NCBI GenBank assembly: GCA_027488975.1 | Contig: JAIYAQ010000012.1 | Span: 62,001-126,000 of the forward strand | Length of the DNA: 64,000 nucleotides | Direction: 5' to 3' | Source of the DNA: Cyanobium sp. E1_MAG_00006 | Lineage (GTDB): Bacteria; Cyanobacteriota; Cyanobacteriia; PCC-6307; Cyanobiaceae | In this document: positions 42,095 to 51,896 of the stretch, piece by piece | How positions within the stretch are numbered: the stretch's first letter is position 1 | Layout of the letters: every line of letters begins with the position of its first letter | Translations under genes and position numbers: made by a program | Notes under the pieces: model-generated | What the model was told of the DNA's origin: nothing | What the model saw: only the letters and a program-made list of their open reading frames with translations | Databases searched by the model: none

Positions 42095-43630
42095 CTACCC
42101 GATTGGCTTGTGCTGCGCCGCTGTGGCGCGGATCGCTGCCAGGTCTGCGGGATCCAGGCGCTCCAGCTGCTTGAGTACCAGGGCCATGCGCGGGTTGCGG
42201 CGGAGCTCCGCTTCGTGGCGCGCCAGGAAATCCCAGTACAGGCTGTTGAACGGGCAGGCCTGCGCACCGCTGCGCTGCTTCGGATCGAAGCGGCAGCCCT
42301 GGCAGTAGGTGCTCATGCGGCGGATGTAATTGCCGCTGGCGGCATAGGGCTTACTGGCCAGGCGTCCCCCGTCCGCGAACAGCCCCATGCCCAGGACATT
42401 GGTCTGCATCACCCAGTCGAAGCCGTCGATGAACATGCGGTGGAACCAGGTGGTGAGCGCCTGGGGATTGAGTCCAGCCAGCAGCCCGTAATTGGCCAGC
42501 ACCATCAATCTCTGGATGTGGTGGGCGTAACCGCTCTCTCGGATCTCCTCGAGCACCGTGTCCATGCAGTGCATGCCACTGCGGCCCAGCTGCTCCAGCC
42601 ACAGCGGTAACGGTGCCTCGGCGCCGAAGTGGTTGAGCCCGGCGTAGTCGGCACCAAACCAGTGGTAGAGCCCGTGGGTGTATTCGCGCCAGCCGAGGAT
42701 CTGGCGGATCACCCCCTCCAGGCCCGCCAGCGGCACCCCCTGCTCCAGGCCAGCGGCTTCCAAGCGCTGGATCACTTCGAGGGGGTGGAGCAGCCCGAGA
42801 TTCAGATAAGGAGAGAGCAGGGCGTGCCAGAGGGTGGGCTCACCGCTCACCATCGCGTCCTGATAGGGACCGAACCCCGCCAGCCGTGTGGCGATGAAAT
42901 GCTCAAGCACCTGCAGGGCCTGGGCACGTGTCACCCCCCAGTGAAACGGAGTCAGCACACCAGGCAGGCTCGACAGGCCAGCCGCCTGGCGCTCGCCATC
43001 CAGATGCTCCACACGTTCGATCACGGCGCAGGTGATCCCGTCCGGCTCGAAGCGCAGGGGCGCTGGGCCCTTGAGCCCCTTCGGAGGCGCCTTGCGGTTC
43101 TCTTGATCAAAATTCCACTGGCCGCCAAGGGGCTGGGCGCTCTTACCCGTCCCCTCCATCAGCACGCCGAAGCGTCGCCGTCCCTCCCGGTAGAACAGCT
43201 CCAGGCGCAGCTGGCGGTAGCCTTTGGCCCAGGCGGCGAAGTCGTGCCGGCTCCAGAGGAAGGCATTGCTGGGCAGCCACACCAGCGGCACCGGCAGTTG
43301 CAGGCGCTCGATCGCCGTGCGAAAGCCGCGGTCAGCCGGGTCCATGATCCGCAGCTCGCGGATGCCGTGATCGCAGATCCAGTCCCGCACCGCAGCAGCG
43401 AAGCTGTCGGCCTGCCGGTGGTCCACCAGCCAGCCGGCCTGCTGGAGTTCGGCGGCGAAGTGGCGCATGGCACTCCACACCAGCACCAGCTTCTGACGGT
43501 GGTAAACCCGCTGGGTCAGCACCGAGCTGCTCTCCACCAGCAACACCCTGCACGCGGCCGGATCCACGCTCGCGAGGGCCGCCTGAGTGGCGTTGAGCTG
43601 ATCGCCGAGCACCCAGATGCCGATGGTCAT
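42095..43630 (-). CDS. FeS-type bacterial cryptochrome/photolyase (PhrB/CryPro family)
   Basis: 511 residues. IGIWVLGDQLNATQAAL starts the antenna-binding domain; the FAD domain has GFGPYQDAMVSGEPTLWHALLSPYLNLG. Four Cys ligands fit the [4Fe-4S] class: one in GMHCMDTVLEEI and C443, C446, C459 in TYCQGCRFDPKQRSGAQAC. YAHHIQRLMVLANYGLLAG contains the conserved His region. The class repairs (6-4) photoproducts. 9 bases after the small secreted-protein gene, in line with uvrC. Confidence 0.94.
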   Translation of the reverse strand: MTIGIWVLGDQLNATQAALASVDPAACRVLLVESSSVLTQRVYHRQKLVLVWSAMRHFAAELQQAGWLVDHRQADSFAAAVRDWICDHGIRELRIMDPADRGFRTAIERLQLPVPLVWLPSNAFLWSRHDFAAWAKGYRQLRLELFYREGRRRFGVLMEGTGKSAQPLGGQWNFDQENRKAPPKGLKGPAPLRFEPDGITCAVIERVEHLDGERQAAGLSSLPGVLTPFHWGVTRAQALQVLEHFIATRLAGFGPYQDAMVSGEPTLWHALLSPYLNLGLLHPLEVIQRLEAAGLEQGVPLAGLEGVIRQILGWREYTHGLYHWFGADYAGLNHFGAEAPLPLWLEQLGRSGMHCMDTVLEEIRESGYAHHIQRLMVLANYGLLAGLNPQALTTWFHRMFIDGFDWVMQTNVLGMGLFADGGRLASKPYAASGNYIRRMSTYCQGCRFDPKQRSGAQACPFNSLYWDFLARHEAELRRNPRMALVLKQLERLDPADLAAIRATAAQHKPIG

Positions 43631-43639
43631 GGCCAGCGC

Positions 43640-43948
43640 TCAGGTGATGGGCTCGCCCGCCAGGCGACAGGCCTTGAGGGCCACGGCGCGGGCATGGCCA
43701 CGCTCAACCGGGCCGATCGAGGGGCTCAGCTGGCCGTCGCGGCAGTCGACCAGCACCCGTTCGTGATGCCCCTGCTGGTCGCTGAGGCGCAGCCGCAGCT
43801 GGAAGTGATGCTTGGCACTGCGGGTGATCTCATCCCCGCAGACCGGGCCGATGCAGAGGCCCGGCGCCGCCAGCACCGGCCGTGGACACACCAGCCCAAG
43901 GGCGCAGAGCCAGAGCAGAGCGGTCGTGAGGACGGGCAACAACCTCAA
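43640..43948 (-). CDS. Small secreted protein, unknown
   Basis: 102 residues from a TTG start that overlaps the uvrC stop as [24 protein letters not shown] leads to RPVLAAPG, a signal peptide with an AxA site. The mature part has four Cys ([22 protein letters not shown]), which may form disulfides. No family recognised. Confidence 0.65.
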   Translation of the reverse strand: MRLLPVLTTALLWLCALGLVCPRPVLAAPGLCIGPVCGDEITRSAKHHFQLRLRLSDQQGHHERVLVDCRDGQLSPSIGPVERGHARAVALKACRLAGEPIT

Positions 43949-46005
43949 CCAGCCAGCTCCAACGAAACGTCATTCTCTCCGTTGCTGGCCTCATCCGCGG
44001 AATCGTCCCTCTCGGGGCCATCGGCCTGGGGATGGAAGTACTCCCACACCACCTGCGCCAGGCCGGCACCCAGGCCCGGCGCCTCCGCCAGGGTTTGCGG
44101 ACTGGCCAGCTGGATCGCATCGATCGAGCGGAAGTGGGCCAACAGTTCCTTGATGCGCTTGGGTCCAAGGCCGGGGATGTCCGACAGCCGCGAACGCTTC
44201 ATCCGCTCACCGCGTTGCTGACGGTGGTAGCTCACCGCGAACCGGTGGGCCTCATCGCGCAGGCGACGCAGCAATTGCACCCCCAGCTGATCCGGCTCAC
44301 TCTCAAGCGGCTCCTTCGCCCCCGGCAGGAACACCTCCTCCCGCTGCTTGGCCAGCGAACACACCACCAGCTCCTCGTCGAGGTTCAGCTCCCGCAGGGC
44401 CTCCATCACGGCCGAGAGCTGCCCCTTGCCGCCATCGATCATCACCACATCGGGCCAGTCGTTCAGGCCCCCCGTGTGCAGGGCGCTGCCGGCGGCACGG
44501 CGCAGGGCCCGCAGATCGGCTCCCTCCGCCTTGGCCTGGGCCCAGCGACGGAATCGGCGGCGGATCACCTCCGCCATGCTCATGAAGTCGTCCGAGTGGC
44601 CGGAGCGCACGCTGCTGCTCTGGATCCTGTACTTGCGGTAGTGCTGCTTGGCCGGAAGACCGTCGACGAACACCACCTGCGAGGCCACGGCGTCGCTGCC
44701 CTGGATGTGGCTGATGTCGTACCCCTCGATCCGGCGCGGCGGGGTGGGCAGATCCAGCAGCTGCGCCAGGTCTTCGGTGGCCAGCAGGTTCTGTTCGCTG
44801 GCCCGCTGGGCCCGCTGCAGCTCATAGCTGGCATTGCGTTCGACCAGCTCGATCAGATCCGCCTTCTGAGCCCGTTGCGGCACAGCCAGCTTCACCTTGC
44901 GGCCCCGCAGCTCTGAGAGCCACTCCTCGATCAAGGTCTGCTGGGGCAGTGGCACCTGCAGCAGCAGCTCCGGCGGAATCTCCACCGGCTCCACCTGGCT
45001 GTAGTGCTCTTCAATCACGGTCTGGAGGATGCGGCCCAGCACGGGCTCCTTGCTGGCCTCCTCGCTGGTCCCTTCGCAGGCGCCCTCCTCGGGCGCCTGC
45101 AGGCCGATGGCATCGGCGGTGAAGCCGAGCCGACCCACGAGCTTGCCCGCCCGCATCTGAAACAGCTGCACAGCGGCCACCCGTTGATCCGCCGCCAGGG
45201 CGAGCACATCACGGCTGACGGAGCTGTCGCCGAGACTCATCTTCTGATCGGCGGTGAGGGTGTCGATGCCCTGCAGCTGGTCGCGCACACGGGCTGCACT
45301 CTCGAAATCGAGCCGCTCGGCGTAGCGCTCCATCTGGCCGTGGAGCAGCTCCAGCAGCTCCTCGTTGCGCCCCTGGAACACCATCGCCACCTGGCGCAGG
45401 GTGTCGTGATAGGCCTCGGAGCTGATCTTCTCCTGGCAGACCCCTGGGCAGCGGCCGATGTCGTAGTTGAGGCAGGTGCGGTCCTTGTGCAGGGGCTGGG
45501 GCCGCTGCCGCAGCGGGAACACACGTTTCACCAGCGACAGGGTGCGGCGCAGCAGACCCACATCGACATAGGGGCCGTAGAAGCGATCCAGCGGTGAGCG
45601 GAAGCGACGCCGGCGCGTGATGAAGATGCGCGGATAGAGCTCGCTCCAGGTGATGCAGAGATAGGGGTATTTCTTGTCGTCCTTCAGCAGCACGTTGAAG
45701 TGCGGCTGATGGTTCTTGATCAGGTTGGCTTCCAGCGCCAGCGCTTCGGCTTCGCTGTCGGTGACGATGAACTCGATCTCGCACACCTGCCGCACCATCA
45801 GCGCGATGCGGGGCGAATGGGCATGCCCCCCACCGCTCTGGAAGTAGCTGCGCACGCGGTTGCGCAGCACCTTGGCCTTGCCGATGTAGAGGATGCGGTC
45901 CTCGCTGTCGCGCAGCAGATAGCAGCCGGGTTCGGCCGGCACCTCCCGCAGGCGGGCCTTCAGGCGGGCGGAATCCTGCAGGAGTGTTGTGGTGGTGCTG
46001 GGCAA
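43945..46005 (-). CDS. uvrC: Excinuclease ABC subunit C
   Basis: About 686 residues from TTG 46005, with GAGG six bases upstream; the longer frame to 46140 only shadows the flavin reductase gene. GIY-YIG nuclease domain ([20 protein letters not shown]), a Cys cluster ([17 protein letters not shown]), UVR domain ([20 protein letters not shown]), the C-terminal RNase-H-like nuclease ([20 protein letters not shown]) and final helix-hairpin-helix ([19 protein letters not shown]). It makes both incisions in nucleotide excision repair. An acidic insertion ([17 protein letters not shown]) sits in the middle. Confidence 0.96.
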   Translation of the reverse strand: MPSTTTTLLQDSARLKARLREVPAEPGCYLLRDSEDRILYIGKAKVLRNRVRSYFQSGGGHAHSPRIALMVRQVCEIEFIVTDSEAEALALEANLIKNHQPHFNVLLKDDKKYPYLCITWSELYPRIFITRRRRFRSPLDRFYGPYVDVGLLRRTLSLVKRVFPLRQRPQPLHKDRTCLNYDIGRCPGVCQEKISSEAYHDTLRQVAMVFQGRNEELLELLHGQMERYAERLDFESAARVRDQLQGIDTLTADQKMSLGDSSVSRDVLALAADQRVAAVQLFQMRAGKLVGRLGFTADAIGLQAPEEGACEGTSEEASKEPVLGRILQTVIEEHYSQVEPVEIPPELLLQVPLPQQTLIEEWLSELRGRKVKLAVPQRAQKADLIELVERNASYELQRAQRASEQNLLATEDLAQLLDLPTPPRRIEGYDISHIQGSDAVASQVVFVDGLPAKQHYRKYRIQSSSVRSGHSDDFMSMAEVIRRRFRRWAQAKAEGADLRALRRAAGSALHTGGLNDWPDVVMIDGGKGQLSAVMEALRELNLDEELVVCSLAKQREEVFLPGAKEPLESEPDQLGVQLLRRLRDEAHRFAVSYHRQQRGERMKRSRLSDIPGLGPKRIKELLAHFRSIDAIQLASPQTLAEAPGLGAGLAQVVWEYFHPQADGPERDDSADEASNGENDVSLELAG

Positions 46006-46010
46006 GGGCC

Positions 46011-46493
46011 TCAGCCGCCGTACTGCCAGCCGGTGCTGCTCAGTTCCAGTGCCGCTCCGTCGCGGTGCAGGGTGGCGCTCTTCACCTCGCCCACGAACAC
46101 GGTGTGGTCGCCATGGGCCACCTGGCCCACCAGCTCGCATTCCACGCAGCCGAGAGCGTCGTTGAGGATCGGCAGGCCCAGCTCACCGAGGCTGAAGGGA
46201 GCCGCATCGAAACGGCCGCCAATCGCCTTCTGGGGCTTGAAGAACACGGCAGCCAGATCCTTCTGGTCAGCCGACAGCACGTTGAGTGAGAAGCGGCCGG
46301 TGCGCTGGATGATGCCGTTGCTAGTGCTGTCAGCGCGCACGGCCATCACCACCAGCGGCGGTTCGAACGAGCCCTGGGTGACCCAGCTGGCGGTGAAGCC
46401 GTTCACCTCTTCCCCCTCGGCCACGCCGCAGATGAACACGCCATGCGGGATCTTGCGCAGCAGGGTCTTCTTGGCGTCGGCGTTGAGGGGCAT
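46011..46493 (-). CDS. Flavin reductase-like FMN-binding protein
   Basis: 160 residues. [52 protein letters not shown] and [20 protein letters not shown] fit the flavin reductase family with an FMN-binding split barrel. In cyanobacteria the domain also occurs in flavodiiron proteins; here it stands alone. Ends 5 bases before the uvrC TTG, so it heads that operon. Confidence 0.9.
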   Translation of the reverse strand: MPLNADAKKTLLRKIPHGVFICGVAEGEEVNGFTASWVTQGSFEPPLVVMAVRADSTSNGIIQRTGRFSLNVLSADQKDLAAVFFKPQKAIGGRFDAAPFSLGELGLPILNDALGCVECELVGQVAHGDHTVFVGEVKSATLHRDGAALELSSTGWQYGG

Positions 46494-46566
46494 GGAATCG
46501 CTGGCGATGCAAGGACTCTAAGAAGCACGGATGCAGGCCGACAGGACGGTCCATAGGATCCGAGCC

Positions 46567-47061
46567 ATGCAGGCCCTCTACCCCGGCAGCTTCGACCCGC
46601 TCACCCTCGGGCACCTCGATCTGATCGAGCGTTCCTCGCTGCTGTTCGACAGGGTGGTCGTGGCGGTGCTTCGCAACCCCAGCAAGAACCCCTGCTTCAG
46701 TGTCGAGCAGCGTCTGCAGCAGATCAGGGCCGCAACAGCTCACCTGGAGAACGTTCACGCCGACGCCTTCGAGGGCCTAACCGTGGAATTCGCCCAGCGC
46801 TGTGGTGCCGGCGTGATTCTGCGCGGGCTGCGCGCCCTCAGCGATTTCGAATTCGAGCTGCAGATCGCCCACACCAACAAGAGCCTGGCCCCTCAGCTCG
46901 AGACGTTGTTCATGGCCACCGCCACGGCCCACAGCTTTCTGAGCAGCTCCGTGGTCAAGGAGGTGGCGCGCTTCGGCGGGCCGGTTGGTCACATGGTCCC
47001 CACCGGAGTGGCAGAGGATCTGGCCAGGCTCTTTAATCGGTCATCCCCTGCTCAGGCCTGA
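46567..47061 (+). CDS. coaD: Phosphopantetheine adenylyltransferase
   Basis: 164 residues. [20 protein letters not shown] contains the T/HxGH nucleotidyl-transfer motif (TLGH), and [20 protein letters not shown] is the second signature. It makes dephospho-CoA. ATG 46567 fits the family. Overlaps the next gene by one base (TGATG). Confidence 0.97.
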   Translation: MQALYPGSFDPLTLGHLDLIERSSLLFDRVVVAVLRNPSKNPCFSVEQRLQQIRAATAHLENVHADAFEGLTVEFAQRCGAGVILRGLRALSDFEFELQIAHTNKSLAPQLETLFMATATAHSFLSSSVVKEVARFGGPVGHMVPTGVAEDLARLFNRSSPAQA

Positions 47062-47996
47062 TGTCCGAGGCGCAGCTCACCTCCGTTCTGGATCAGCTGG
47101 ACCAGCTGGAGGAGATCGTGCTCGATGGCACCCGGGTGCCCTTCAGCGGCGGTCGGCTCGTGAACGAGCAGGATGCGATCGAACTGATGGATGCGGTGCG
47201 GGATGCCCTGCCGCCGCAGCTGGCCAAGGCTGAAGAGCTGGTCCGCCAGAAAGAGGAGTTCGTCGCTCAGGCACGCCAGCAGGCCGAGGAGATCGTCAAC
47301 CAGGCCCGTCAGCAGCGGGAGCAGCTGATCAACGGCCAGTCGATCCGGCAGGAGGCCGAGCGCCAGGTGGCTGAGCTGCGTGAACAGGCCCGTCAGCAGT
47401 GCGAGCAGCTGATCGGCCAGGCCCGTCAGCAGGTGGCCCGCACCGAACAGGAGCACCAGACGCGCCTGGCTCAGATGGAGCAGCAGTTCGGTCAACGCCG
47501 GCAGCAGTTGGAGCAGGAAAGCCTGCAACGGCGTCAGCAGCTGGATCAGGAGGCGGTGGAGCTCAAGCGTCAGCTGGTGGAGCAGCACGAGCAGTCCCGC
47601 CAGCAGAGCCTCGCCGAGCTTGAGAAGATCCGCCAGGAGGCCCTGCGCCTGCAGCAGAGCAGCCAGGCGGAGGCCGAGCGGGTCCACGCCGATGCCCTGC
47701 AGTTCCGCCAGCAGACCCAGCAGCAATGCGAGGCGCTGATCGCCCGCAGCCGCCAGGAGTCCGCCACGATCCAGGAGGGGGCCAACCGCTACGCCGAACA
47801 GGTTCTGGGCGAGCTGGAGGGTCGGTTGCAGGAGATGGGCCAGGTGGTGGTGGCCGGTCGTCGTGAGCTGGTGCGTCTGCAGGCTGTGGACCCCACCACG
47901 CTGATCCCGCAGGCGCGCAGCACTGAACCTGCCGTGCCGATCAGTCGCGCCCGTCGTGCCGCCGAGCGCCTGCGCCGGGTGTCAGGCGAGCGCTGA
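47061..47996 (+). CDS. Coiled-coil protein, DivIVA-like, next to coaD
   Basis: 311 residues. An N-terminal domain (VLDQLDQLEEIVLDGTRVPF, LVNEQDAIELMDAVRDALP) is followed by about 200 residues of unbroken Gln/Glu/Arg-rich coiled coil (residues 55-270) and a basic tail (RARRAAERLRRVSGER). The layout resembles DivIVA or ATP-synthase-b-type scaffolds; known in cyanobacteria but without an agreed function. Stop-start coupling to coaD. Confidence 0.78.
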   Translation: MSEAQLTSVLDQLDQLEEIVLDGTRVPFSGGRLVNEQDAIELMDAVRDALPPQLAKAEELVRQKEEFVAQARQQAEEIVNQARQQREQLINGQSIRQEAERQVAELREQARQQCEQLIGQARQQVARTEQEHQTRLAQMEQQFGQRRQQLEQESLQRRQQLDQEAVELKRQLVEQHEQSRQQSLAELEKIRQEALRLQQSSQAEAERVHADALQFRQQTQQQCEALIARSRQESATIQEGANRYAEQVLGELEGRLQEMGQVVVAGRRELVRLQAVDPTTLIPQARSTEPAVPISRARRAAERLRRVSGER

Positions 47997-48044
47997 AGCG
48001 CTCAGCTGGTGCTCATGGCCGTCCGAGATGAACAGCCCTGAGCA

Positions 48045-49394
48045 TCAGAACACTGGGCAGAGGCCCGGGATCCGGCTCTGGCGGAGGATTCCTCCAATGG
48101 TGTTGTTGGGGGTGGAAGCACCGTTGGAGATCATGCTGATGTAGCGGGGCCCATCGGCGGTGCTGAGGATTCCGCTGATCGAGCGCACGCCTCTGATCGT
48201 GCCGGTCTTGCCGAGGAACTTGCTCTCCAGTTCCGTGCCGCGATAGAGGTTGCGCAGGGTTCCCCGCTGTCCGGCGATCGCCATGGAGGCGCTGTAGTTC
48301 GCGGCATACGGGTGATGGGCCATGCGCAGCAGCAGGGCCGCCAGCATGCGACTGGTGAGCCGGTTACCACGATCGAGGCCGCTGCCATCCACCACGGAAA
48401 CGCCCGCCATCGGCAGGCCCTGGGCTGACAGCCATTGCATGGCCAGCTGCCGGGCCTGGGCCAGGTCCCAGCTGCCGGTGCCCTGGCGGAGCAACACCTC
48501 GGAGGTGAAGTTGTGGCTCTCAGTGTTGGCCAGGCTGAGCAGCCCGTGCATGCCAACGGAGCGCTCCTCGTGCAGGAGCACGCCGGCGTCGCTGCCGGCG
48601 TTGCCGGCGCTGCTGGCGGCCACCAGGGTGATCGCGGCATTGCCACCCTGGCGCCGGATCTCCTGGGTGAGCAGGCGCTGCAGGCGGCTGGGTGGATTCG
48701 GCACCGCCATGTCCAGCGCATTGCTGGTGAGGGCAAGCCGCGTGATCGGGGCGCCGTAGGCCTCGGCCCGATCGGCCCAGTTCCAGCCCTGGGGCCACCA
48801 GCGCTGCTGGGGCTCCTCAACGATCTGAATGCGCACGGGGGTGGCGGGACTCTCCGCGCTGCCGCCGCCGGAGCCGAGGGCAAGTTTAGCGAAGCGCTTC
48901 AGCTGGGCCAGATCGAGATCGGGATCGCCTTCACCGGTGAGGCGCAGGCTGCCATCCGGCTGCCGCCAGAGGCGCGTGGTGAGGCTGTAATCAGGCCCCA
49001 GGCGGTCGAGGGCGATGGCCGTGCTGATCAGCTTCTGGTTGGAGGCCGGGATGCGCGGGCGCGTGCCGTTGATATCCGCAAGCAGATGGCCGCTGCCATC
49101 GGCCACGCTGATGCTCCACACCGAGGCCTCACCAGCAACCACGGCCTGCAGACGCTGCTGCAGAGCTGGGCAGGTCACCTGGCTCTGCAGCAGCGGCAGA
49201 CCCAGGGGCGGCGGCGGTGCCGGCAGCGCCGAGGCGGTGATCTGCGGGATCGCCTGCGGTTCGAGGGCGAGCGCACCGGCGGGCACGAGGCTCAGGCTCA
49301 GCAGACCAAGGCTCAGCAGCAACCTGCCGGAACAAGAACGGCGGTCACAACGGAGGCCGGGGAGTGAAGTGCCAACGCCAGCGGGTTCACACAT
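48045..49394 (-). CDS. dacB: D-alanyl-D-alanine carboxypeptidase/endopeptidase (PBP4, class C)
   Basis: 449 residues. A signal segment (LLLSLGLLSLSLVPAGALAL) follows a 23-residue N-terminus. Catalytic SxxK is S118-NQ-K121 (RIPASNQKLIST), the second motif is in VVDGSGLDRGN and the third is KTG in FLGKTGTIRGV. It trims or cuts peptidoglycan peptides. The start 1 base after the DUF4330 stop suggests coupling; it ends the dapF operon. Confidence 0.94.
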   Translation of the reverse strand: MCEPAGVGTSLPGLRCDRRSCSGRLLLSLGLLSLSLVPAGALALEPQAIPQITASALPAPPPPLGLPLLQSQVTCPALQQRLQAVVAGEASVWSISVADGSGHLLADINGTRPRIPASNQKLISTAIALDRLGPDYSLTTRLWRQPDGSLRLTGEGDPDLDLAQLKRFAKLALGSGGGSAESPATPVRIQIVEEPQQRWWPQGWNWADRAEAYGAPITRLALTSNALDMAVPNPPSRLQRLLTQEIRRQGGNAAITLVAASSAGNAGSDAGVLLHEERSVGMHGLLSLANTESHNFTSEVLLRQGTGSWDLAQARQLAMQWLSAQGLPMAGVSVVDGSGLDRGNRLTSRMLAALLLRMAHHPYAANYSASMAIAGQRGTLRNLYRGTELESKFLGKTGTIRGVRSISGILSTADGPRYISMISNGASTPNNTIGGILRQSRIPGLCPVF

Positions 49395-49395
49395 C

Positions 49396-49911
49396 TCAGG
49401 AGGCTCCCAGCTTCAGGCCGGTCACGGAGCCATTGACGCGAAAGTTGCCGCCCTCCAGTTCCACGGGCGCGCCGATCTTGAGGTTCTGGTTGCCGAACAC
49501 CACACCGTCGGCACCCTTGCGGCCCTCTCCCTGCAGAACAAAGCGGGCATCGAGGGTGCTGAACACCTGCTGATTGGGATCCGGAGCGCTGACCACCTTG
49601 CCGTCGGGGGTGAGGGTGGAGATGCGGCGCGGCAGCGGGATCACAGTCTTCACCGCCACGCTGCCGTGCGGTTGATTGCGGATCACGATCGCCACCTTGC
49701 CGTCCTGGCGGGCGCCCTCGATCAAGGCCTGCGGATCAGCCACGGGAATGCCGCGGATATCCACCAGCACGGTGACCGGCTGCATGGCCCCGGTGGCCTT
49801 GGCAATGGCACCGCTGAGCTTCGGACTCCAGATCACACCGGCTGCGGCCAGCACGACTGCCAGAGCCGCCCCCGCATCCACGAGGCCGAAACGACGGGAG
49901 GACAGGGCCAT
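49396..49911 (-). CDS. DUF4330 membrane-anchored protein
   Basis: 171 residues. MALSSRRFGLVDAGAALAVV and LAAAGVIWSPKL form an N-terminal membrane anchor; the rest (VTVLVDIRGIPVADPQALIE, GVVFGNQNLKIGAPVELEGG) is a beta-rich periplasmic domain typical of DUF4330. Function unknown. The ATG at 49911 is 79 bases after the DUF1995 stop. Confidence 0.85.
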   Translation of the reverse strand: MALSSRRFGLVDAGAALAVVLAAAGVIWSPKLSGAIAKATGAMQPVTVLVDIRGIPVADPQALIEGARQDGKVAIVIRNQPHGSVAVKTVIPLPRRISTLTPDGKVVSAPDPNQQVFSTLDARFVLQGEGRKGADGVVFGNQNLKIGAPVELEGGNFRVNGSVTGLKLGAS

Positions 49912-49990
49912 GAACCAGCTGCAGACACCGAAGGATACGGAGCCTGCCGAGCGCGCACAAGGCTCAACGCCAGCCGGCCCAGTGGACCCT

Positions 49991-50674
49991 TCAGCTGCGC
50001 AGGCCCTCAATGAAGCGATCCACGGCCTGCAGGGAGCGGCCCACACCACCGGCAGCCAAGGCTTCGGCCTGCTGCTCCGGATCAGGACGGGTCTCAAACC
50101 GAGCCGCCGCGCGATAGCCGTCGGGGTCGCGGCGATAGAGCTGCCAATCGTCCGGGTAGGCGCGCCGCAGGGCACCATCGCCGGTGGGGATCAGGGCGTA
50201 GGCGCATTGCCAGCCGGCAAGGAAGCCCTTGCGGCGTTCCCGCGCCACGGTGCCAATGCCAACGGCTGCATCCTCCAGCCGTCCATTGAGCAGCAGCACC
50301 GGTCCGCGGTGCTGGGCGCAGACCTGCTCCACCTCCTCGTAGTCCGCGGGAGTGGGCGCCACCAGCATCAGCGGGCCCTCGCTACCGCCATCCGCCTGCT
50401 GCAGACGCATCAGATCGCCGAGGCTGGAGAGCTGGCTGGCCTGGTCGGGAGCATCCCGCCGCGCCAGGGCCGCCGCTCCGGCATCGGCGAAGAGCAGGCG
50501 AAGCCCGGGTCTGGTGGGCGAGAGCGCCGTCAGCAGGCGCAACGCCACCGGCATGATCCGCAGGCCCTCGAAACGCAACTCCACGGTCCACAACCCACGC
50601 GGGTCGGCCGTCAACGCCGCCTCAACGGCCTGCAGCGCCTCGACTTCGGCGCTACGCAGATCGGCAGGCAGCAT
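49991..50674 (-). CDS. DUF1995 protein
   Basis: 227 residues, MLPADLRSAEVEALQAVEAA onward. RIMPVALRLLTALSP, RLLFADAGAAALARRD, VAPTPADYEEVEQVCAQHRG and NGRLEDAAVGIGTVARERRK match the cyanobacterial and plastid DUF1995 family, members of which are linked to photosynthetic complex assembly in plants. 24 bases after the cysteine desulfurase gene. Confidence 0.82.
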   Translation of the reverse strand: MLPADLRSAEVEALQAVEAALTADPRGLWTVELRFEGLRIMPVALRLLTALSPTRPGLRLLFADAGAAALARRDAPDQASQLSSLGDLMRLQQADGGSEGPLMLVAPTPADYEEVEQVCAQHRGPVLLLNGRLEDAAVGIGTVARERRKGFLAGWQCAYALIPTGDGALRRAYPDDWQLYRRDPDGYRAAARFETRPDPEQQAEALAAGGVGRSLQAVDRFIEGLRS

Positions 50675-50698
50675 GGACAGGTGATAGCTGCGCAGACC

Positions 50699-51877
50699 CT
50701 AGGAGCTGATGTTCTCCATGAGGCGCTGTCGTGCCCGCTCCAGCGCTGCCGGCACGCCATCAAGATCCTGCGATTGCAGCCAGGGCCCCAGGCTAAAGCG
50801 CAAGCCGCTGGCTGCCTCGGCGGGGCCGAAGCCCATGGCCTCGAGCACCGGGCTGGCCCCACCGCTGCTGCAGGCCGACCCACTGCTGGCTGCCACACCC
50901 TCCCGCCAGAGGGCTCGCACCAGTTGCCGTCCGGACAGCGGCTGACCGCTGCGATCGTTGACCAGCAGGCTCAGATGATGGGGAAGTCTGGGCTCGCCGG
51001 CTCGTGGATCGGGCCCACTCAGCCGCAGACCCGGCAGCTCCAGCAGACGCGTGAGCAGGTTGTCCCTCAGAGGCGCGAGAGGGTCGCTGCCGTTGTTAGC
51101 CAGCAGTCGCGCTGTGGCCAGCTTCAGGGCAGCAGCCATGCCGGCAACGAGTGCCACCGCCTCGGTGCCACCGCGCCGACCGCGCTCCTGGCCGCCCCCA
51201 CCGATCAGGGCATCCAGCTCCAGGCCAGCTCGCACCAGCAGGCCTCCGATGCCACGGGGCCCCTGCAGCTTGTGTGCGGTGAAGCTGAGCAGATCGACGG
51301 GCAAGCTGCGGAAATCCACGGGTTGATGGCCCACCACCTGCACGGCATCCAGGTGCAGCAGCACGCCTGCGCTGCGGCAGCGTGCCCCGATCGCCTCGAT
51401 GTTCTGCAGGCTTCCCACCTCGCTCTGCCCCCAGATCAGCGACAGCAGACGGGTCGGGGGCTCCAGCAGGGCCTCCAGCCTGTCGATGTCCAGCAGACCT
51501 GAGCCATCCACCGGCACCAGCTCAACCTCCCAGCCGCGCTGATGCAGCAGGGCAGCGGCAGCAAGGGTGGCGGGGTGTTCCACCGCGGAGAGCAGCACTC
51601 GGCCCGGGGGCCAACGGCTGCACACCCCATGAATCGCCAGATGAATCGATTCACTACCTCCAGAGCTGAACAGCAGCTCCTCGGCATCGGCGCCGAGCAT
51701 CGCCGCCAGCTCCTGGCGGTCGCGCTCCAGCTGCTCTGCTGCGGCCAGGCCGTAGCCATGCAGGCTTGAGGGGTTGCCCCAGGCCCTGCGGTACACCGCC
51801 TGCATCACGTCGAGCACCTCATCCGCCGGCGGGCTGGTGGCACTGGCGTCGAGGTAGATCGGCTGCGGCAGCGACAT
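50699..51877 (-). CDS. Cysteine desulfurase (NifS/IscS-like)
   Basis: 392 residues, class V PLP enzyme. YLDASATSPPADEVLDVM, NPSSLHGYG, the PLP Lys in LLSFTAHKLQGPRGIGGL and the persulfide Cys in SSGSACSSGG are all present. The short active-site loop suits the IscS group. Supplies sulfur for Fe-S clusters and cofactors. ATG start; follows dapF by 19 bases. Confidence 0.95.
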   Translation of the reverse strand: MSLPQPIYLDASATSPPADEVLDVMQAVYRRAWGNPSSLHGYGLAAAEQLERDRQELAAMLGADAEELLFSSGGSESIHLAIHGVCSRWPPGRVLLSAVEHPATLAAAALLHQRGWEVELVPVDGSGLLDIDRLEALLEPPTRLLSLIWGQSEVGSLQNIEAIGARCRSAGVLLHLDAVQVVGHQPVDFRSLPVDLLSFTAHKLQGPRGIGGLLVRAGLELDALIGGGGQERGRRGGTEAVALVAGMAAALKLATARLLANNGSDPLAPLRDNLLTRLLELPGLRLSGPDPRAGEPRLPHHLSLLVNDRSGQPLSGRQLVRALWREGVAASSGSACSSGGASPVLEAMGFGPAEAASGLRFSLGPWLQSQDLDGVPAALERARQRLMENISS

Positions 51878-51896
51878 CGAAGAACAGCGCCCCCGC

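Noticed and set aside
43945-46140. Longer UvrC N-terminus
   Set aside because: It would overlap the flavin reductase gene and has low-complexity, unrelated sequence; TTG 46005 with GAGG upstream gives the family start.
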